From [Clostridium] asparagiforme DSM 15981 (lineage in GTDB: Bacteria > Bacillota > Clostridia > Lachnospirales > Lachnospiraceae): a DNA stretch of 64,000 nt. Each line of letters opens with the position of its first letter. Position 1 is the first letter of the stretch. The position numbers and the translations under genes are program-made. The notes beneath the pieces were generated by a model. It did no database searches. It had not been told where the DNA came from and was given only the letters and a program-made list of their open reading frames with translations. The stretch spans positions 5,766,001 to 5,830,000 of the forward strand of contig CP102272.1 of NCBI GenBank assembly GCA_025149125.1. Direction: 5' to 3'. Of this stretch, positions 1 through 8,922 are shown piece after piece.

Positions 1-290
1 TCGGAAATATTCTGAATGGCATCCGAGATGTGGCTGATGTAGCGGATGGAGGACTCCTGCAAAAGCAGGAAGGTCACGGAGAAGAGCAGGATTCCGCTCA
101 CCACGTAGACCAGCACCACCGCCGCGTTCATGGAAAGGAGCAGCTCCGCCAGACGGTTCAGCTTCCCGGCGTCTTCCATATAGCGGGCGATCATCGTCAT
201 GTTCGCCACCACGAACACTTCCACCAGACAGGTGATAATCGCGCTGTAAACGATATTGGTCACCACACGGGTGTGGTAACGCCTGCTCAT
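1..290 (-). CDS. Sensor histidine kinase, N-terminal part only
   Basis: The frame opens with ATG at 290, one base after the stop of the response regulator gene, and runs off the window edge after 96 codons. What is visible is a typical two-transmembrane sensor start: a hydrophobic segment at about residues 11-32, a short outer loop (about 33-55) and a second hydrophobic segment at about 56-78, followed by the beginning of a HAMP-like linker. The dimerisation and ATPase domains lie outside the window. The tight coupling to the OmpR-type regulator makes it the cognate membrane kinase, in VanS-like arrangement. The signal sensed cannot be inferred. Confidence 0.8.
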   Translation of the reverse strand, partial: MSRRYHTRVVTNIVYSAIITCLVEVFVVANMTMIARYMEDAGKLNRLAELLLSMNAAVVLVYVVSGILLFSVTFLLLQESSIRYISHISDAIQNIS

Positions 291-291
291 A

Positions 292-996
292 TCACTTTTC
301 AATTTTGTACCCTACTCCCCACACTGTCGTAATGATTTTGCTCTGTCTGGTGTCCTCCTTCAGCTTGCCTCTCAGCCTTCTGATATGTACCATAACGGTA
401 TTGTTGGCCTCATAGACCTTCTCGTTCCAAACCTTCTCGAAGATCTCGTCCGTGCTGAACACCCTGCCGGGGTTGGAGGCCAGGAGATAGAGAATGTCGA
501 ACTCGATGGGGGTGAGCTTGATCTCCTCGTCGTCCACGATCACCTTGTGGTTGTCCTTGTTGATCACCATGCCCTTGATGGTGATCTCGTTGTTGGCCTG
601 CTCTCTGGAACCGCTGTTGGGGTTCAGCTGGGTGTAGCGGCGCAGCTGGGACTTCACCCGGGCGGTCAGCTCCAGGGGATTGAAGGGCTTCACCACATAG
701 TCGTCGGCCCCGGTTCCCAGGCCCAGAATCTTATCTAAGTCCGTGGACTTGGCGCTGAGCATGATAATCGGGATGTTGTTGTTCTCCCGGATCTTCTTGC
801 ACATCTCGAGGCCGTTCATACCGGGCATCATGATGTCAAGCAGCACCAGGTGGATCTCCTCCTTCTCCAGAATCTCCAGGCCTCTGGCCGCGTTCTCAGC
901 CTTGAATACTTTATAGCCATCGCTCACCAGATAGATTTCAATCAGATCCGCGATTTCTTTCTCGTCGTCAACTACCAGAATGTTAATATCGGGCAT
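292..996 (-). CDS. OmpR/VanR-family response regulator
   Basis: A 234-residue two-domain regulator. The receiver domain (about 1-120) shows the acidic pair D10-D11, the phosphoacceptor D54 in LLDIMMPG and the conserved K103 in VVKPF. The C-terminal winged helix (about 135-232) ends with the usual GYKIEK. The length is normal for the OmpR/PhoB family. An AGGAGGAG-type ribosome site precedes the ATG. It is co-transcribed with the kinase gene that starts one base after its stop. Overall look is closest to VanR/RegX-like regulators of low-GC Gram-positives. Target genes are unknown; the ABC operon upstream on the same strand is separated from it by a terminator. Confidence 0.93.
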   Translation of the reverse strand: MPDINILVVDDEKEIADLIEIYLVSDGYKVFKAENAARGLEILEKEEIHLVLLDIMMPGMNGLEMCKKIRENNNIPIIMLSAKSTDLDKILGLGTGADDYVVKPFNPLELTARVKSQLRRYTQLNPNSGSREQANNEITIKGMVINKDNHKVIVDDEEIKLTPIEFDILYLLASNPGRVFSTDEIFEKVWNEKVYEANNTVMVHIRRLRGKLKEDTRQSKIITTVWGVGYKIEK

Positions 997-1041
997 GTCG
1001 CTCCTCCTCTTATGTTAAATGTTATATTCACATTAATTAAC

Positions 1042-1050
1042 ATTCTATCA
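1042..1050 (-). promoter_or_regulatory. Extended -10 promoter of the two-component operon
   Basis: On the minus strand the sequence TGATAGAAT gives an extended -10 (TG, one base, TAGAAT) about 45 bases before the regulator ATG. No good -35 is visible. Imperfect inverted ATGTTAAT / ATTTAACAT half-sites lie between it and the gene (about 1011-1042) and could be an autoregulatory operator. The same 13 bases, TGTGATAGAATGT, recur upstream of the HD-domain gene near 59.54 kb. Confidence 0.4.
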
Positions 1051-1163
1051 CAAGATGCTGTGATTTTCCTTACTTTTTTCATGAGAAATAGTGGGAAATT
1101 CTGTTACGGCGGGAAAAAACAGGCCCTCCCGGAGCCCCTGCCCCGGCGGTCCGTTCCATTCAC

Positions 1164-1193
1164 GAAAAAATCCGGGAATAAAATCCCGGATTT
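1164..1193 (-). terminator. Intrinsic terminator of the sugar ABC operon
   Basis: Perfect 10-bp stem (AAATCCGGGA 1168-1177 with TCCCGGATTT 1184-1193), 6-base loop, and a run of T on the minus strand (1164-1170). It lies 20 bases after the last permease gene. Confidence 0.9.
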
Positions 1194-1212
1194 CCCTTAA
1201 TTTTCCAATATT

Positions 1213-2025
1213 CTATTTGATTCCCGACGTCACGAAGCTGGACACGAACTGCTTCTGGAAAACGCAGAACATGACGAACAGCGGGAACATGACCAGCAGG
1301 GTGGCCGAGGTCACCAGGGCCCACATGGGGCCGGAATCGTTGGCCTTGGCGAAAAGGACCAGACCCATGGTCAGAGGGCGCTTCTCCGGTGAGTTGATCA
1401 CAATCATGGGCCAGAGGAAGTTGTTCCAGTGGGTGCTGATGGAGCAGATGGCAAAGGAAATGTAAGCCGCCTTGCTGCACGGAATGAAAATGTAGCGCAG
1501 GGTCTGAAGCACCGTGGCACCGTCCATGCGGGCCGCATCCACGATGGCGGAAGGCACGCTCTTGAACGCCTGGCGCAACAGCAGCAGACCCATGGAGGAG
1601 GCGAAATAGGGCACCATGACGCCCAGCCGGGAGTCGATTAAATTCACGGCCTTCAAGGTCTGGTAGTTGGGCAGAATCAGGATATCGGCGGGGATGATAA
1701 TCTGCATCATGATCAGGGCCATTGCCAGGCCCTTCCCGGCGAAATCCACCCGCGCCAGGGCGTAGGCTCCCAGGGTGACGGTGACCAGCTGGACTCCCAG
1801 GATACCGAACACGATGATTACCGTGTTCAGACCGTATTTCACAAAGGGCGCCGCGCCGAACACCTCGCGGATGTTGTCCAGCGTGAAGCTGGGCGTCAGC
1901 GAAAAGCCGGTGGCCAGGTTGCTGGGCCGGAACGCCGTGACCACGGCCCACAAAAGCGGGAACGCCCAGAGAAAGCAGAGGGCCGCCAGAAGTATGTATT
2001 TGATGGGGCTCATTTTCGTTTTCAT
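1213..2025 (-). CDS. ABC sugar transporter permease, MalG type
   Basis: A 270-residue inner-membrane permease of the CUT1 carbohydrate family. It has an N-terminal membrane segment (about 10-30) and five further hydrophobic segments. The cytoplasmic EAA loop that docks the ATPase is visible as DAARMDGATVLQTLRYIFIP at about residues 170-190. Length fits the MalG/LacG group. It is the last gene of a four-gene operon (isomerase, binding lipoprotein, MalF-type permease, this gene), only 10 bases after the preceding permease. There is no ATPase gene, as is usual for CUT1 systems in Firmicutes that share an MsmX/UgpC-like ATPase encoded elsewhere. Confidence 0.93.
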   Translation of the reverse strand: MKTKMSPIKYILLAALCFLWAFPLLWAVVTAFRPSNLATGFSLTPSFTLDNIREVFGAAPFVKYGLNTVIIVFGILGVQLVTVTLGAYALARVDFAGKGLAMALIMMQIIIPADILILPNYQTLKAVNLIDSRLGVMVPYFASSMGLLLLRQAFKSVPSAIVDAARMDGATVLQTLRYIFIPCSKAAYISFAICSISTHWNNFLWPMIVINSPEKRPLTMGLVLFAKANDSGPMWALVTSATLLVMFPLFVMFCVFQKQFVSSFVTSGIK

Positions 2026-2035
2026 AGAGGCCTCC

Positions 2036-2935
2036 TTAATTTTCGTAGTACGCGCGCTTGTCCATGGTGGTGAACTGCACCAGGGCGACCACCATCATAA
2101 AGCCCAGCATGCAGATGGTCAGCACCGACGCCTGCCCCGTATCCCAGTAGGAGAAGGCGGTCTGGTAGATGTGATTCATCAGCAGGTTGGTGCTGTTGTT
2201 GGGTCCGCCCTTGGTGGTCATGACCATGATCAGGTCCACCATCTTGAAGGCGTCCGCCATGGTGATGGTCAGCACGAACAGGGTGGTGGGCTGTACCAGC
2301 GGAATGGTGATCTTTCGCATGATATCCCACCCGGAAGCGCCGTCCAGATGCGCCGCCTCGTAATACTCCTGAGAAATATTCTGAAGGCCGGAGATATAGA
2401 AAATCATCATGTAGCTGGCCTCCCGCCAAAGGTAAACGGCCATGATGGCGTACAGGGCGGTCTTGGGGTTATTGAGGAAATCCACCGGCTTCATGGAGAG
2501 GGCCTTCATCACATGGCTGATCACGCCGATATTGGGGGTGAACAGAAAGGTCCAGATGGTGGCGAAGCCCACCACGGGGGCCACGTTGGGATAAAAGACC
2601 AGGGCTCTTGCCACGCCGATCCCCTTAATATTTTTGCTCACCAGGGTGGCCAGAAGAAAACCGATCACCAGCCCCAGCGGGATCACGATCAGGGAGAATT
2701 TCAGCGTGTTTTTGATCACGATGGCGAACACGGGATCCCGGAATACGTTGATGTAATTTTTAAACCCGATAAATTCCGCAGGCGCCTTGGCGTTGTTGCT
2801 GGTTTTCATAAAGCTTTGGATCAGGGTGCGGATTACGGGGTAGACGGTAAATCCCACCAGGAAGATTAACGACGGCAGCATGAGCAGCCAGCCCTGTACC
2901 GTCCATTTGGTTCTCATGGAAATTTTCTGTTTCAT
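2036..2935 (-). CDS. ABC sugar transporter permease, MalF type
   Basis: A 299-residue CUT1 permease with a basic N-terminus, a first membrane segment at about 13-35 and five more. The EAA loop reads EAAHLDGASGWDIMRKITIP at about residues 195-215. It forms the heteromeric membrane channel with the MalG-type permease encoded 10 bases downstream, and receives substrate from the lipoprotein encoded just upstream. The substrate is a sugar or oligosaccharide of unknown identity. Confidence 0.93.
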   Translation of the reverse strand: MKQKISMRTKWTVQGWLLMLPSLIFLVGFTVYPVIRTLIQSFMKTSNNAKAPAEFIGFKNYINVFRDPVFAIVIKNTLKFSLIVIPLGLVIGFLLATLVSKNIKGIGVARALVFYPNVAPVVGFATIWTFLFTPNIGVISHVMKALSMKPVDFLNNPKTALYAIMAVYLWREASYMMIFYISGLQNISQEYYEAAHLDGASGWDIMRKITIPLVQPTTLFVLTITMADAFKMVDLIMVMTTKGGPNNSTNLLMNHIYQTAFSYWDTGQASVLTICMLGFMMVVALVQFTTMDKRAYYEN

Positions 2936-3022
2936 CAGTCATTCACCTCTTGATACGTTTCGCCTGGCCTTTAAGAGAACTCCCGGACAGGCCGCCGGGC
3001 CCTCCGGGAGTTCGAACTCGTG

Positions 3023-4414
3023 TTACTGGTAGGATTCCAGAAGCGCTTCCGCCTCTGCCTGCGCCTGCTTCATGGCCTCCTCAGGCGTCATAGCCCCGGT
3101 CATGGCGGCGTCAACTCCCTGCTTTAAGGCCTGCAGGACGCGCTGGTTGTTGTGCACGCGCAGCTCGCTGCACGCGTAGTCCAGCTGGTCCTTTGCGGTG
3201 GCTGCCTGAGGCACCTTAGCCAGGTAGTCTTTCATCCGGTCGGTGTCGTAGGAACTCTTGCGGGTGGCCACGTAGCCGGTGTCAATGCTCCACTGCGCCG
3301 CGCGCTCCGGCTCGGTGATCCAGCGGATGAACTTCCAGGCCGCTTCCTGCTTCTTCTCGTCGATATCCTTGAAAATGTACAGGTTCGCGCCGCCGGTGGC
3401 TGAACCGTACTGCTTGCCTGCGGGCAGGAACGCGGTTCCCACCTCGAAGTCCGTGTTGTCCAGAATGTTGGTCAGGCTTCCGCTGGAAGTGAAGGTGATG
3501 GAGGTTGCCCCTGCCATAAAGTTGGACGGACCGTCTCCCCACTTGATGGAGCCCTCGGGCATCACCTTGTCCACCTGCGCCAGATCAACCAGGTACTGCA
3601 GGGCCTCGGCGTTCTCCGGCGTGTCGAAGTATACGCTCTTGCCGTCCTCCGCCATGATCTGGGACTGCGGGTCGCTGCTGTTCTGGCGGCAGAAGCCGTA
3701 GAACATAAAGGGATCGTCCATGGGAATCATCACGCCCCACCGGGAAACATTGCCGGAGGCGTCGGTCACGGTCAGCTTCTTCGCGTACTCCCGCAGCTCA
3801 TCCCAGTTCGTCGGGGGCTTCTCCGGGTCCAGACCCGCTTCCTTAAACTGATCCTTATTGTAATACATAATGATCGTGCTTCTCTGGAAGGGAATGGAGT
3901 AGGTCTTTCCGTCATAATAGGAATTCTTCATAAAGGCGGGGATGAAGTCGTCGATGTACTCCTGACCGCCGTCCTTGGCGATAAAGTCGTCTAACGGGAT
4001 CACCGCGTCCATGTCCAGCAGAGAGTAAAGCTCCGGATTTGGCAGGATGGCGAAATCCGGCGGCGTGCCTCCCTGAAGGGCGGATACCGTCTTGGTCATG
4101 GTCTCCGTGGAATTCCCCGCAAATACAGGGTTTAACACGATGTTGGGATTCTCCTTGGTAAATTCCGTCGCCAGGTTCTCGATCAGCGTTGCCAAAGCCC
4201 CGCCCACGCCGATGGGATAAAAGAAGGTGAGCTCAATTTTCTCATCCTCCGCGGCCTGTCCTCCTTCTGCCGCCTGTCCTCCTTCCGCCGCTGCGGTGGT
4301 ATTTCCCCCGGCAGCGGAACCGGAATCGGACTTAGCGCCGGAACCACAGCCTGCCAGCAGCCCGGCTGTCATGGCTGCGGCCAGCATCATGCTGACTAAA
4401 CGTTTTTTTCTCAT
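3023..4414 (-). CDS. Extracellular sugar-binding lipoprotein
   Basis: A 463-residue solute-binding protein of the CUT1 (UgpB/MalE-like) family. The signal peptide ends in the lipobox LLAGC, with C23 as the lipidated residue. A low-complexity linker (about 30-55) contains a direct duplication of AAEGGQ. The mature part shows the usual bilobal features, such as FTKENPNI, MYYNKDQFKEAGLDPEKPPTNW and FIRWITEPE. It delivers substrate to the two downstream permeases. It starts 21 bases after the isomerase gene and belongs to the same operon. Confidence 0.93.
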   Translation of the reverse strand: MRKKRLVSMMLAAAMTAGLLAGCGSGAKSDSGSAAGGNTTAAAEGGQAAEGGQAAEDEKIELTFFYPIGVGGALATLIENLATEFTKENPNIVLNPVFAGNSTETMTKTVSALQGGTPPDFAILPNPELYSLLDMDAVIPLDDFIAKDGGQEYIDDFIPAFMKNSYYDGKTYSIPFQRSTIIMYYNKDQFKEAGLDPEKPPTNWDELREYAKKLTVTDASGNVSRWGVMIPMDDPFMFYGFCRQNSSDPQSQIMAEDGKSVYFDTPENAEALQYLVDLAQVDKVMPEGSIKWGDGPSNFMAGATSITFTSSGSLTNILDNTDFEVGTAFLPAGKQYGSATGGANLYIFKDIDEKKQEAAWKFIRWITEPERAAQWSIDTGYVATRKSSYDTDRMKDYLAKVPQAATAKDQLDYACSELRVHNNQRVLQALKQGVDAAMTGAMTPEEAMKQAQAEAEALLESYQ

Positions 4415-4435
4415 ACTGTTTCCTCTCTTCTCTCT

Positions 4436-5260
4436 TTATTTTGCAGGGCTGTCGCCCAAAACATGCTCCAGAACATCCTCCACGTCCCGCTGTACATCCC
4501 CGGCCGTGATGCCGTGGTTGTCGCCATACTCCAGCGTCAGGTCCGCAGAAGGCGTATAAGCGCGGTACAGGCGGAAAAACCGGTCGTAGTCGATCACGCC
4601 GTCCCGGATCCGGCGGTGGCTGTCGTCGGTTCCATTGTTGTTGTGCAGATGGTAGCCCTTGATGCGCCCGGCCAGACTGCCGATCACCGTCTCCATATCC
4701 CAGCCGGCCACCCCCAAGTGTCCCACGTCGATCAGACAGTCCGCGTCCGGAAACCGGTCGAACAGCCCGATGTACTCGTCCTGGTCAAACAGCGGAGTCC
4801 CCTTGACCGGAAGCGCCAGATTCTCCAGCAGCAGGCGCACGCCCCAGGGTTTTGCCAGGCGGATCAGCTCGCCGATGTTTTCCAGGCACCGGGCCTGCAG
4901 GTCCATTTTCTGTTCCGGCCTCACAAAGCGCTCGTGGTCGTGAAATACCATGTGCCCGCAGCCAAAGCGCTGCGCCAGAGCGAACGCCCGGCCGTAGGAC
5001 GCGGTCAGCGCGCCGTACTCCGCCGTACCCGGAGCGCTGGTGGCCTCCACCTGGAGAAAGGGGCCGTGGAGGGCCAGCGGCAGTTTCCCCGCCCACTCTC
5101 CGATATGCTCCATCCGCTCCATGTACGCCTCCGAGTAGGTATGGATGAAAAACTCGATTCCCACACGCCCGCCAAAGGGCCCCGTCATCTCAAGCAACAG
5201 CTCCGTATGGTCAAGCCCCTTGTCCAGCCCTGCCACCAGGTTGCTGATGTATACTGTCAT
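4436..5260 (-). CDS. Sugar phosphate isomerase/epimerase-like TIM-barrel protein
   Basis: A 274-residue member of the xylose isomerase-like TIM-barrel family (AP endonuclease 2 superfamily), a cytosolic metal-dependent sugar isomerase or epimerase. Metal-site motifs are in the expected order: LHGP (about 64), LENLAL with its Glu (about 146), DVGH (about 178), YHLHNNNG (about 203) and a final E in LEYGD. It is the first gene of the ABC operon, so it probably acts on the imported sugar. The GGGGAGGG ribosome site precedes the ATG. The exact reaction cannot be read from sequence. Confidence 0.85.
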   Translation of the reverse strand: MTVYISNLVAGLDKGLDHTELLLEMTGPFGGRVGIEFFIHTYSEAYMERMEHIGEWAGKLPLALHGPFLQVEATSAPGTAEYGALTASYGRAFALAQRFGCGHMVFHDHERFVRPEQKMDLQARCLENIGELIRLAKPWGVRLLLENLALPVKGTPLFDQDEYIGLFDRFPDADCLIDVGHLGVAGWDMETVIGSLAGRIKGYHLHNNNGTDDSHRRIRDGVIDYDRFFRLYRAYTPSADLTLEYGDNHGITAGDVQRDVEDVLEHVLGDSPAK

Positions 5261-5293
5261 GTTTCCGTCCCTCCCCGGTCTGATTCTGAAATC

Positions 5294-5322
5294 ATTATAG
5301 AATCTCCCCTGATTTTTCGGAA
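5294..5322 (-). promoter_or_regulatory. Promoter of the sugar ABC operon
   Basis: Minus strand: a perfect -10 TATAAT (5294-5299) and a weak -35 TTCCGA (5317-5322) with a 17-base spacer, 35 bases before the isomerase ATG. The weak -35 fits an activator-dependent promoter. A 10-base palindrome GAATCGATTC (5346-5355) lies just upstream and is a candidate site for the divergently encoded YesN-type regulator. Confidence 0.6.
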
Positions 5323-5448
5323 TGGCAGCCGATTTTCTAATTTGTGAATCGATTCGATTATTTTTCGGTCATCTTGTCTTTTTATACGATTTTTAGTGAT
5401 TTAATCACATTATTTCACGATGCCTTCGGAAATCCGGCCTGTCAACAC

Positions 5449-5476
5449 TTGTTTTCCTGAAAAATTCCCTTAAAAT
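5449..5476 (+). promoter_or_regulatory. Promoter of the yesM/yesN-like operon
   Basis: TTGTTT (5449-5454), 16-base spacer, TAAAAT (5471-5476), about 35 bases before the kinase ATG. It is divergent from the ABC operon promoter. The whole 5261-5511 gap is AT-rich and regulatory in appearance. Confidence 0.5.
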
Positions 5477-5511
5477 AAGTATGAAGAGATTTGAGACAGA
5501 GGGGAGAACCG

Positions 5512-7293
5512 ATGAAATTGGCGGGAAAGAAGAAAAACTACAACCACAGCCTGCTATTGAAAGTTTTGTTTATCTATTTTCTGATCTTTGCGGTGCCCAT
5601 CATTCTGCTGTACGCCTCCCTTTACGGGACCTCCAAGCGGCTGGCCCAGAAGGAGGGAGCTTCCCAGCTGCTGTCCTCCCTGACCAGCATCTCCAACACC
5701 ATGGACGAGGTGTTCCGCAGCGTGAATTTCGTACAGTCCCAGCTCCAGGGCAACACCGCCTTCTCCAACGACTGTTTCCGGCTGACCGTGGACGATTCCG
5801 CCGGGGTGGGCTACCGAAACTACCGGCTGCGGCAGGAGCTGAGCATGGAGCTGTACAAGCTCTACTTAAGCAACCCCTATCTCCACTCCCTGGAGGTGTA
5901 CAGCTCCTACGGCAACACGCTGTTCGGCAACTCTCCCGGCAATTCGCGTCAGATCGCAATCAACCCCACGGAAACCCAGATTGAAAATATCCGTCAGAAC
6001 GCCCAGAAAACCGGGCTGACCGGCAACCGGGCCTGGTACGTGCTCTCCTCGGACCCCGAGCAGACCCTGTTCGCCACCTACAGCCGCCCCTTCTGCGCTT
6101 TCAATCCCAACATGTACACCTATTCCCGGGCCATTATCTCCACGGAAACCCTTCACGACCACATCAAGGTCTATGACCCCAGCGAGGCCATCCAGTTCTA
6201 TATCCGGCCCCGAAACCGGGAGTGGATCCCCATTTCCGGCCCCAACACGGTGGACACTGCGGACCTGCCCATTTCCGCGCCTGGCCAGGTGTCCGGGTGG
6301 GTGCCCTTTAACTCCGGGGGAGTTCCCTGCCTGATGGCTTACTTCCGCTCCCAGTACACCGGCTGGTACTACGCGGCCGCGGTGCCTCTGGAACATTACA
6401 ATGTGTCCGAACCCCTGATGACCGAGTATTGGTTCTATATCGTGATCACGTTGGTCTTTATCTTCATCCTCACCGCCCTGTTCGTCTCCTTTTACCTGAT
6501 CCGGCCCATGAAGCAGATCAGCGACAAGATGCGGGAGGCGGAGCACGGCGACCTGGACGTGCGCATCCACACCCGGCGGCGGGACGAGCTGGGCTACATC
6601 GGCCACCGGCTGAACGTTCTCTTAAAAAATATCGACAGCCTGATCCACACCAACTATGAGACGAGACTCCTGAAGGAGGGTTACGAGCTGAAATTCATCC
6701 AGACCCAGCTGAAGGAACATTTTATCTACAACACGCTGGATTCCATCCACTGGATCGCAGACAAGAATAACGTGCCTCAGATTTCCAAGATCATTTTCGA
6801 TCTGAGCCGCTTTTTCCGCCTCACCTTAAACAACGGCAGCGACTACATCACCATCGAGCGGGAGGCCGAGGTTCTGGCCAGCTACTTATCCCTCTTAAAC
6901 GTTCGTATGGACGGAACCATCGAAAGCTCCATTGAGATGGACGATTCCATCCGGGACCAGCGGGTCATCAAATACTTTTTCCAGCCGGTTCTGGAAAATG
7001 CCGTGGTCCACGGCCTGCGGCCCAAGGGCGGCGGGCGCATCACGGTCAGCTTCAGCCCGGTGGAGTCCGGCAAAATCCGCTACCGCGTGACGGACGACGG
7101 GGCCGGAATCACGTCTATGGACTTAAACGACATCAATCTGTGCATCCGCGAGGACCGCAGCGACGGCAAATATTTTGCCCTGATCAACCTCAACCGGCAG
7201 CTCCGCCTCTATTACGGCGACAACTACAGCTTTACCATCGACAGCAGCCCGGACGCCGGAACCACCGTGTCCATCGATTTCCCGAAAGGATGA
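5512..7293 (+). CDS. yesM: YesM-family sensor histidine kinase
   Basis: A 593-residue membrane kinase. The ATG at 5512 is preferred over an upstream TTG because a GAGGGGAG ribosome site sits just before it. Layout: membrane segment (about 17-40), extracellular dCACHE-like sensor (about 45-300), second membrane segment (about 308-330), HAMP (about 331-385), His_kinase domain with the phosphoacceptor H403 in KEHFIYNTLDSIHW, and an ATPase domain with LENAVVHGL and DDGAGI. In YesM relatives the phosphoacceptor is usually preceded by Pro (NPHFLYN); here Glu stands there. It overlaps the reading of its regulator gene, and both sit divergent from a sugar ABC operon, so it probably senses that sugar. 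Confidence 0.92.
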   Translation: MKLAGKKKNYNHSLLLKVLFIYFLIFAVPIILLYASLYGTSKRLAQKEGASQLLSSLTSISNTMDEVFRSVNFVQSQLQGNTAFSNDCFRLTVDDSAGVGYRNYRLRQELSMELYKLYLSNPYLHSLEVYSSYGNTLFGNSPGNSRQIAINPTETQIENIRQNAQKTGLTGNRAWYVLSSDPEQTLFATYSRPFCAFNPNMYTYSRAIISTETLHDHIKVYDPSEAIQFYIRPRNREWIPISGPNTVDTADLPISAPGQVSGWVPFNSGGVPCLMAYFRSQYTGWYYAAAVPLEHYNVSEPLMTEYWFYIVITLVFIFILTALFVSFYLIRPMKQISDKMREAEHGDLDVRIHTRRRDELGYIGHRLNVLLKNIDSLIHTNYETRLLKEGYELKFIQTQLKEHFIYNTLDSIHWIADKNNVPQISKIIFDLSRFFRLTLNNGSDYITIEREAEVLASYLSLLNVRMDGTIESSIEMDDSIRDQRVIKYFFQPVLENAVVHGLRPKGGGRITVSFSPVESGKIRYRVTDDGAGITSMDLNDINLCIREDRSDGKYFALINLNRQLRLYYGDNYSFTIDSSPDAGTTVSIDFPKG

Positions 7294-7298
7294 AGCAT

Positions 7299-8777
7299 AT
7301 GATAAAAGCCATGATCATTGACGATGAAAAACTGATCCGCGAGGGCCTGGTCACCTACATCGACTGGGCCGCCCTCGGAGTGGAGGTATGCGCGGTCTGC
7401 GGGGACTGCGCCGGAGCGGTCCGGGCCGCGGCCCTGCACCGTCCACAGATCATCCTGGCCGATATCTGCCTGCCCGACGCCAGCGGCCTGGAGCTGTTCC
7501 GGCAGATCCGGGACTGCGGGCTGAAATGCGAGGCCATCTTCATCAGCAGCTACTCGGAATTCCAGTACGCCCAGCAGGCCGTCAAGCTGGGGGCCTTCGA
7601 CTACCTGTTAAAGCCCATCGAGGCGGACGTGCTTCTGGACTGCGTGCGGCGCTGCGCTGAAAAAATCCGCAGCACAGAGGACGGGAGCGGCAAGAACTGC
7701 GACCGGACCGTGGTGGAAAAAATTCTGACCGACGCCCTGACCAATGTCCCCCAGGCGGATCAGACCTTCCTTCATCTGGCCCGCCTGGCGGGCGCGCCGG
7801 AGGGCAGCCGCCCGTTCCTGCTGGTCTCCGTCACCGGCTCGCCTCCCGATCCCGGCGCTCTGGACGGTTTCGACCTGCCCCTTCTGGCCTCCTACCAGGC
7901 CCGGGTCTCCGATCAGGTGGCCTGCTGCTGCTTTTTCACCGCCCCGGATCTGGAACAGACGGCGCTCGGCACGGCGGAGAAAACCCTGGACGGCAGCGCA
8001 GATCTGGCGGTACGCCTCTGCCGGGAAGAGCCGGACTCCTCCCTGTACGCGCTCCTGCAACAGGCGCTGTGCGGGCTGCTGCTGACGCGCCTGCCGGCCC
8101 CGGAAAGCCGGGTTCTCTTTGATCCAGTTCAGCAGAACCTTGTGCCGGAGGTGATCAAAAGTCTGGATCAGGCCAGCCTGAAAACAGCCCTCAGCCAGTT
8201 TCTCCGGTTCTGCCGGGAAAACCGGTGGACCTGCAAGCATCTGGACTTCCAGTTTGAGTGCTTCAAATTTTTGGAAACAATTTACAAACAGCTGACCTGG
8301 GTCTACGGGCTTCCCCTGCCCGCGGGCCTGGACATGCACGTTTTCATCGAACGGCTGCGGAAGCCCAACAATCTCTATGATCTGTTTACAGCCCTGGATC
8401 AAATCCTCACCATGGTGTTCACCGAGGTCCGCCGGGATTCCTGCCAGAGCCCCTACACGAAAAAGACGCTGGCCATCATACGCAGCCGGTACGGGGAAAG
8501 CCTCTCCTTAAAATCCGTGGCGCGGGAGCTCCACGTCAGCCCCTCCTACTTAAGCTCCGTGTTCAAGGACGACACCGGCTGTCCCTTCAGCGATTACCTG
8601 TTCCTGCACCGCATGAACATCGCCTACGATCTGGTGCGCCAGGGCAACCTGCGGATCTACGAGATCGGCGAACAGGTGGGTTACCCGGATGTGGCCCAGT
8701 TTTCCAAGTGCTTTAAAAAACAGTTCGGCTACTCGCCCAAGCAGCTGCAAAACGCCTCCGGACGGCTGGAGCCGTGA
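7299..8777 (+). CDS. yesN: YesN-family response regulator with AraC DNA-binding domain
   Basis: A 492-residue regulator. The start at 7299 is chosen because GAAAGGA lies 8 bases before it; an ATG at 7290 overlapping the kinase stop has no ribosome site. The receiver domain has D8-D9, phosphoacceptor D55 in ILADICLPD and K105 in LLKPI. A long middle region (about 130-385) is typical of YesN proteins. The C-terminal two-helix-turn-helix AraC domain (about 390-490) includes LSLKSVARELHVSPSYLSSV and VGYPDVAQFSKCFKKQFGYS. It probably activates the divergent sugar import operon. Confidence 0.92.
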   Translation: MIKAMIIDDEKLIREGLVTYIDWAALGVEVCAVCGDCAGAVRAAALHRPQIILADICLPDASGLELFRQIRDCGLKCEAIFISSYSEFQYAQQAVKLGAFDYLLKPIEADVLLDCVRRCAEKIRSTEDGSGKNCDRTVVEKILTDALTNVPQADQTFLHLARLAGAPEGSRPFLLVSVTGSPPDPGALDGFDLPLLASYQARVSDQVACCCFFTAPDLEQTALGTAEKTLDGSADLAVRLCREEPDSSLYALLQQALCGLLLTRLPAPESRVLFDPVQQNLVPEVIKSLDQASLKTALSQFLRFCRENRWTCKHLDFQFECFKFLETIYKQLTWVYGLPLPAGLDMHVFIERLRKPNNLYDLFTALDQILTMVFTEVRRDSCQSPYTKKTLAIIRSRYGESLSLKSVARELHVSPSYLSSVFKDDTGCPFSDYLFLHRMNIAYDLVRQGNLRIYEIGEQVGYPDVAQFSKCFKKQFGYSPKQLQNASGRLEP

Positions 8778-8836
8778 GAGCACGCTGTGGGTAAAATCCA
8801 ACGGGCTTCCCGCCCCACCGCCGGGCGCACCCGCAA

Positions 8837-8888
8837 AAACAGCCGGTACCTCTGTGCGATCCTTCACGCACAGAGGTACCGGCTGTTT
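8837..8888. terminator. Bidirectional terminator between yesN and ppk1
   Basis: A perfect 22-bp stem (8837-8858 with 8867-8888), 8-base loop, starting AAA and ending TTT so it can work on both strands. It lies between two convergent genes. Confidence 0.85.
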
Positions 8889-8922
8889 GATTGATTGGAA
8901 ATAATAGGCCACGGACACCGTT

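Noticed and set aside
7140..7298. Start of the YesN frame at 7140
   Set aside because: This part lies within the kinase gene in another frame. The receiver domain begins at 7299.
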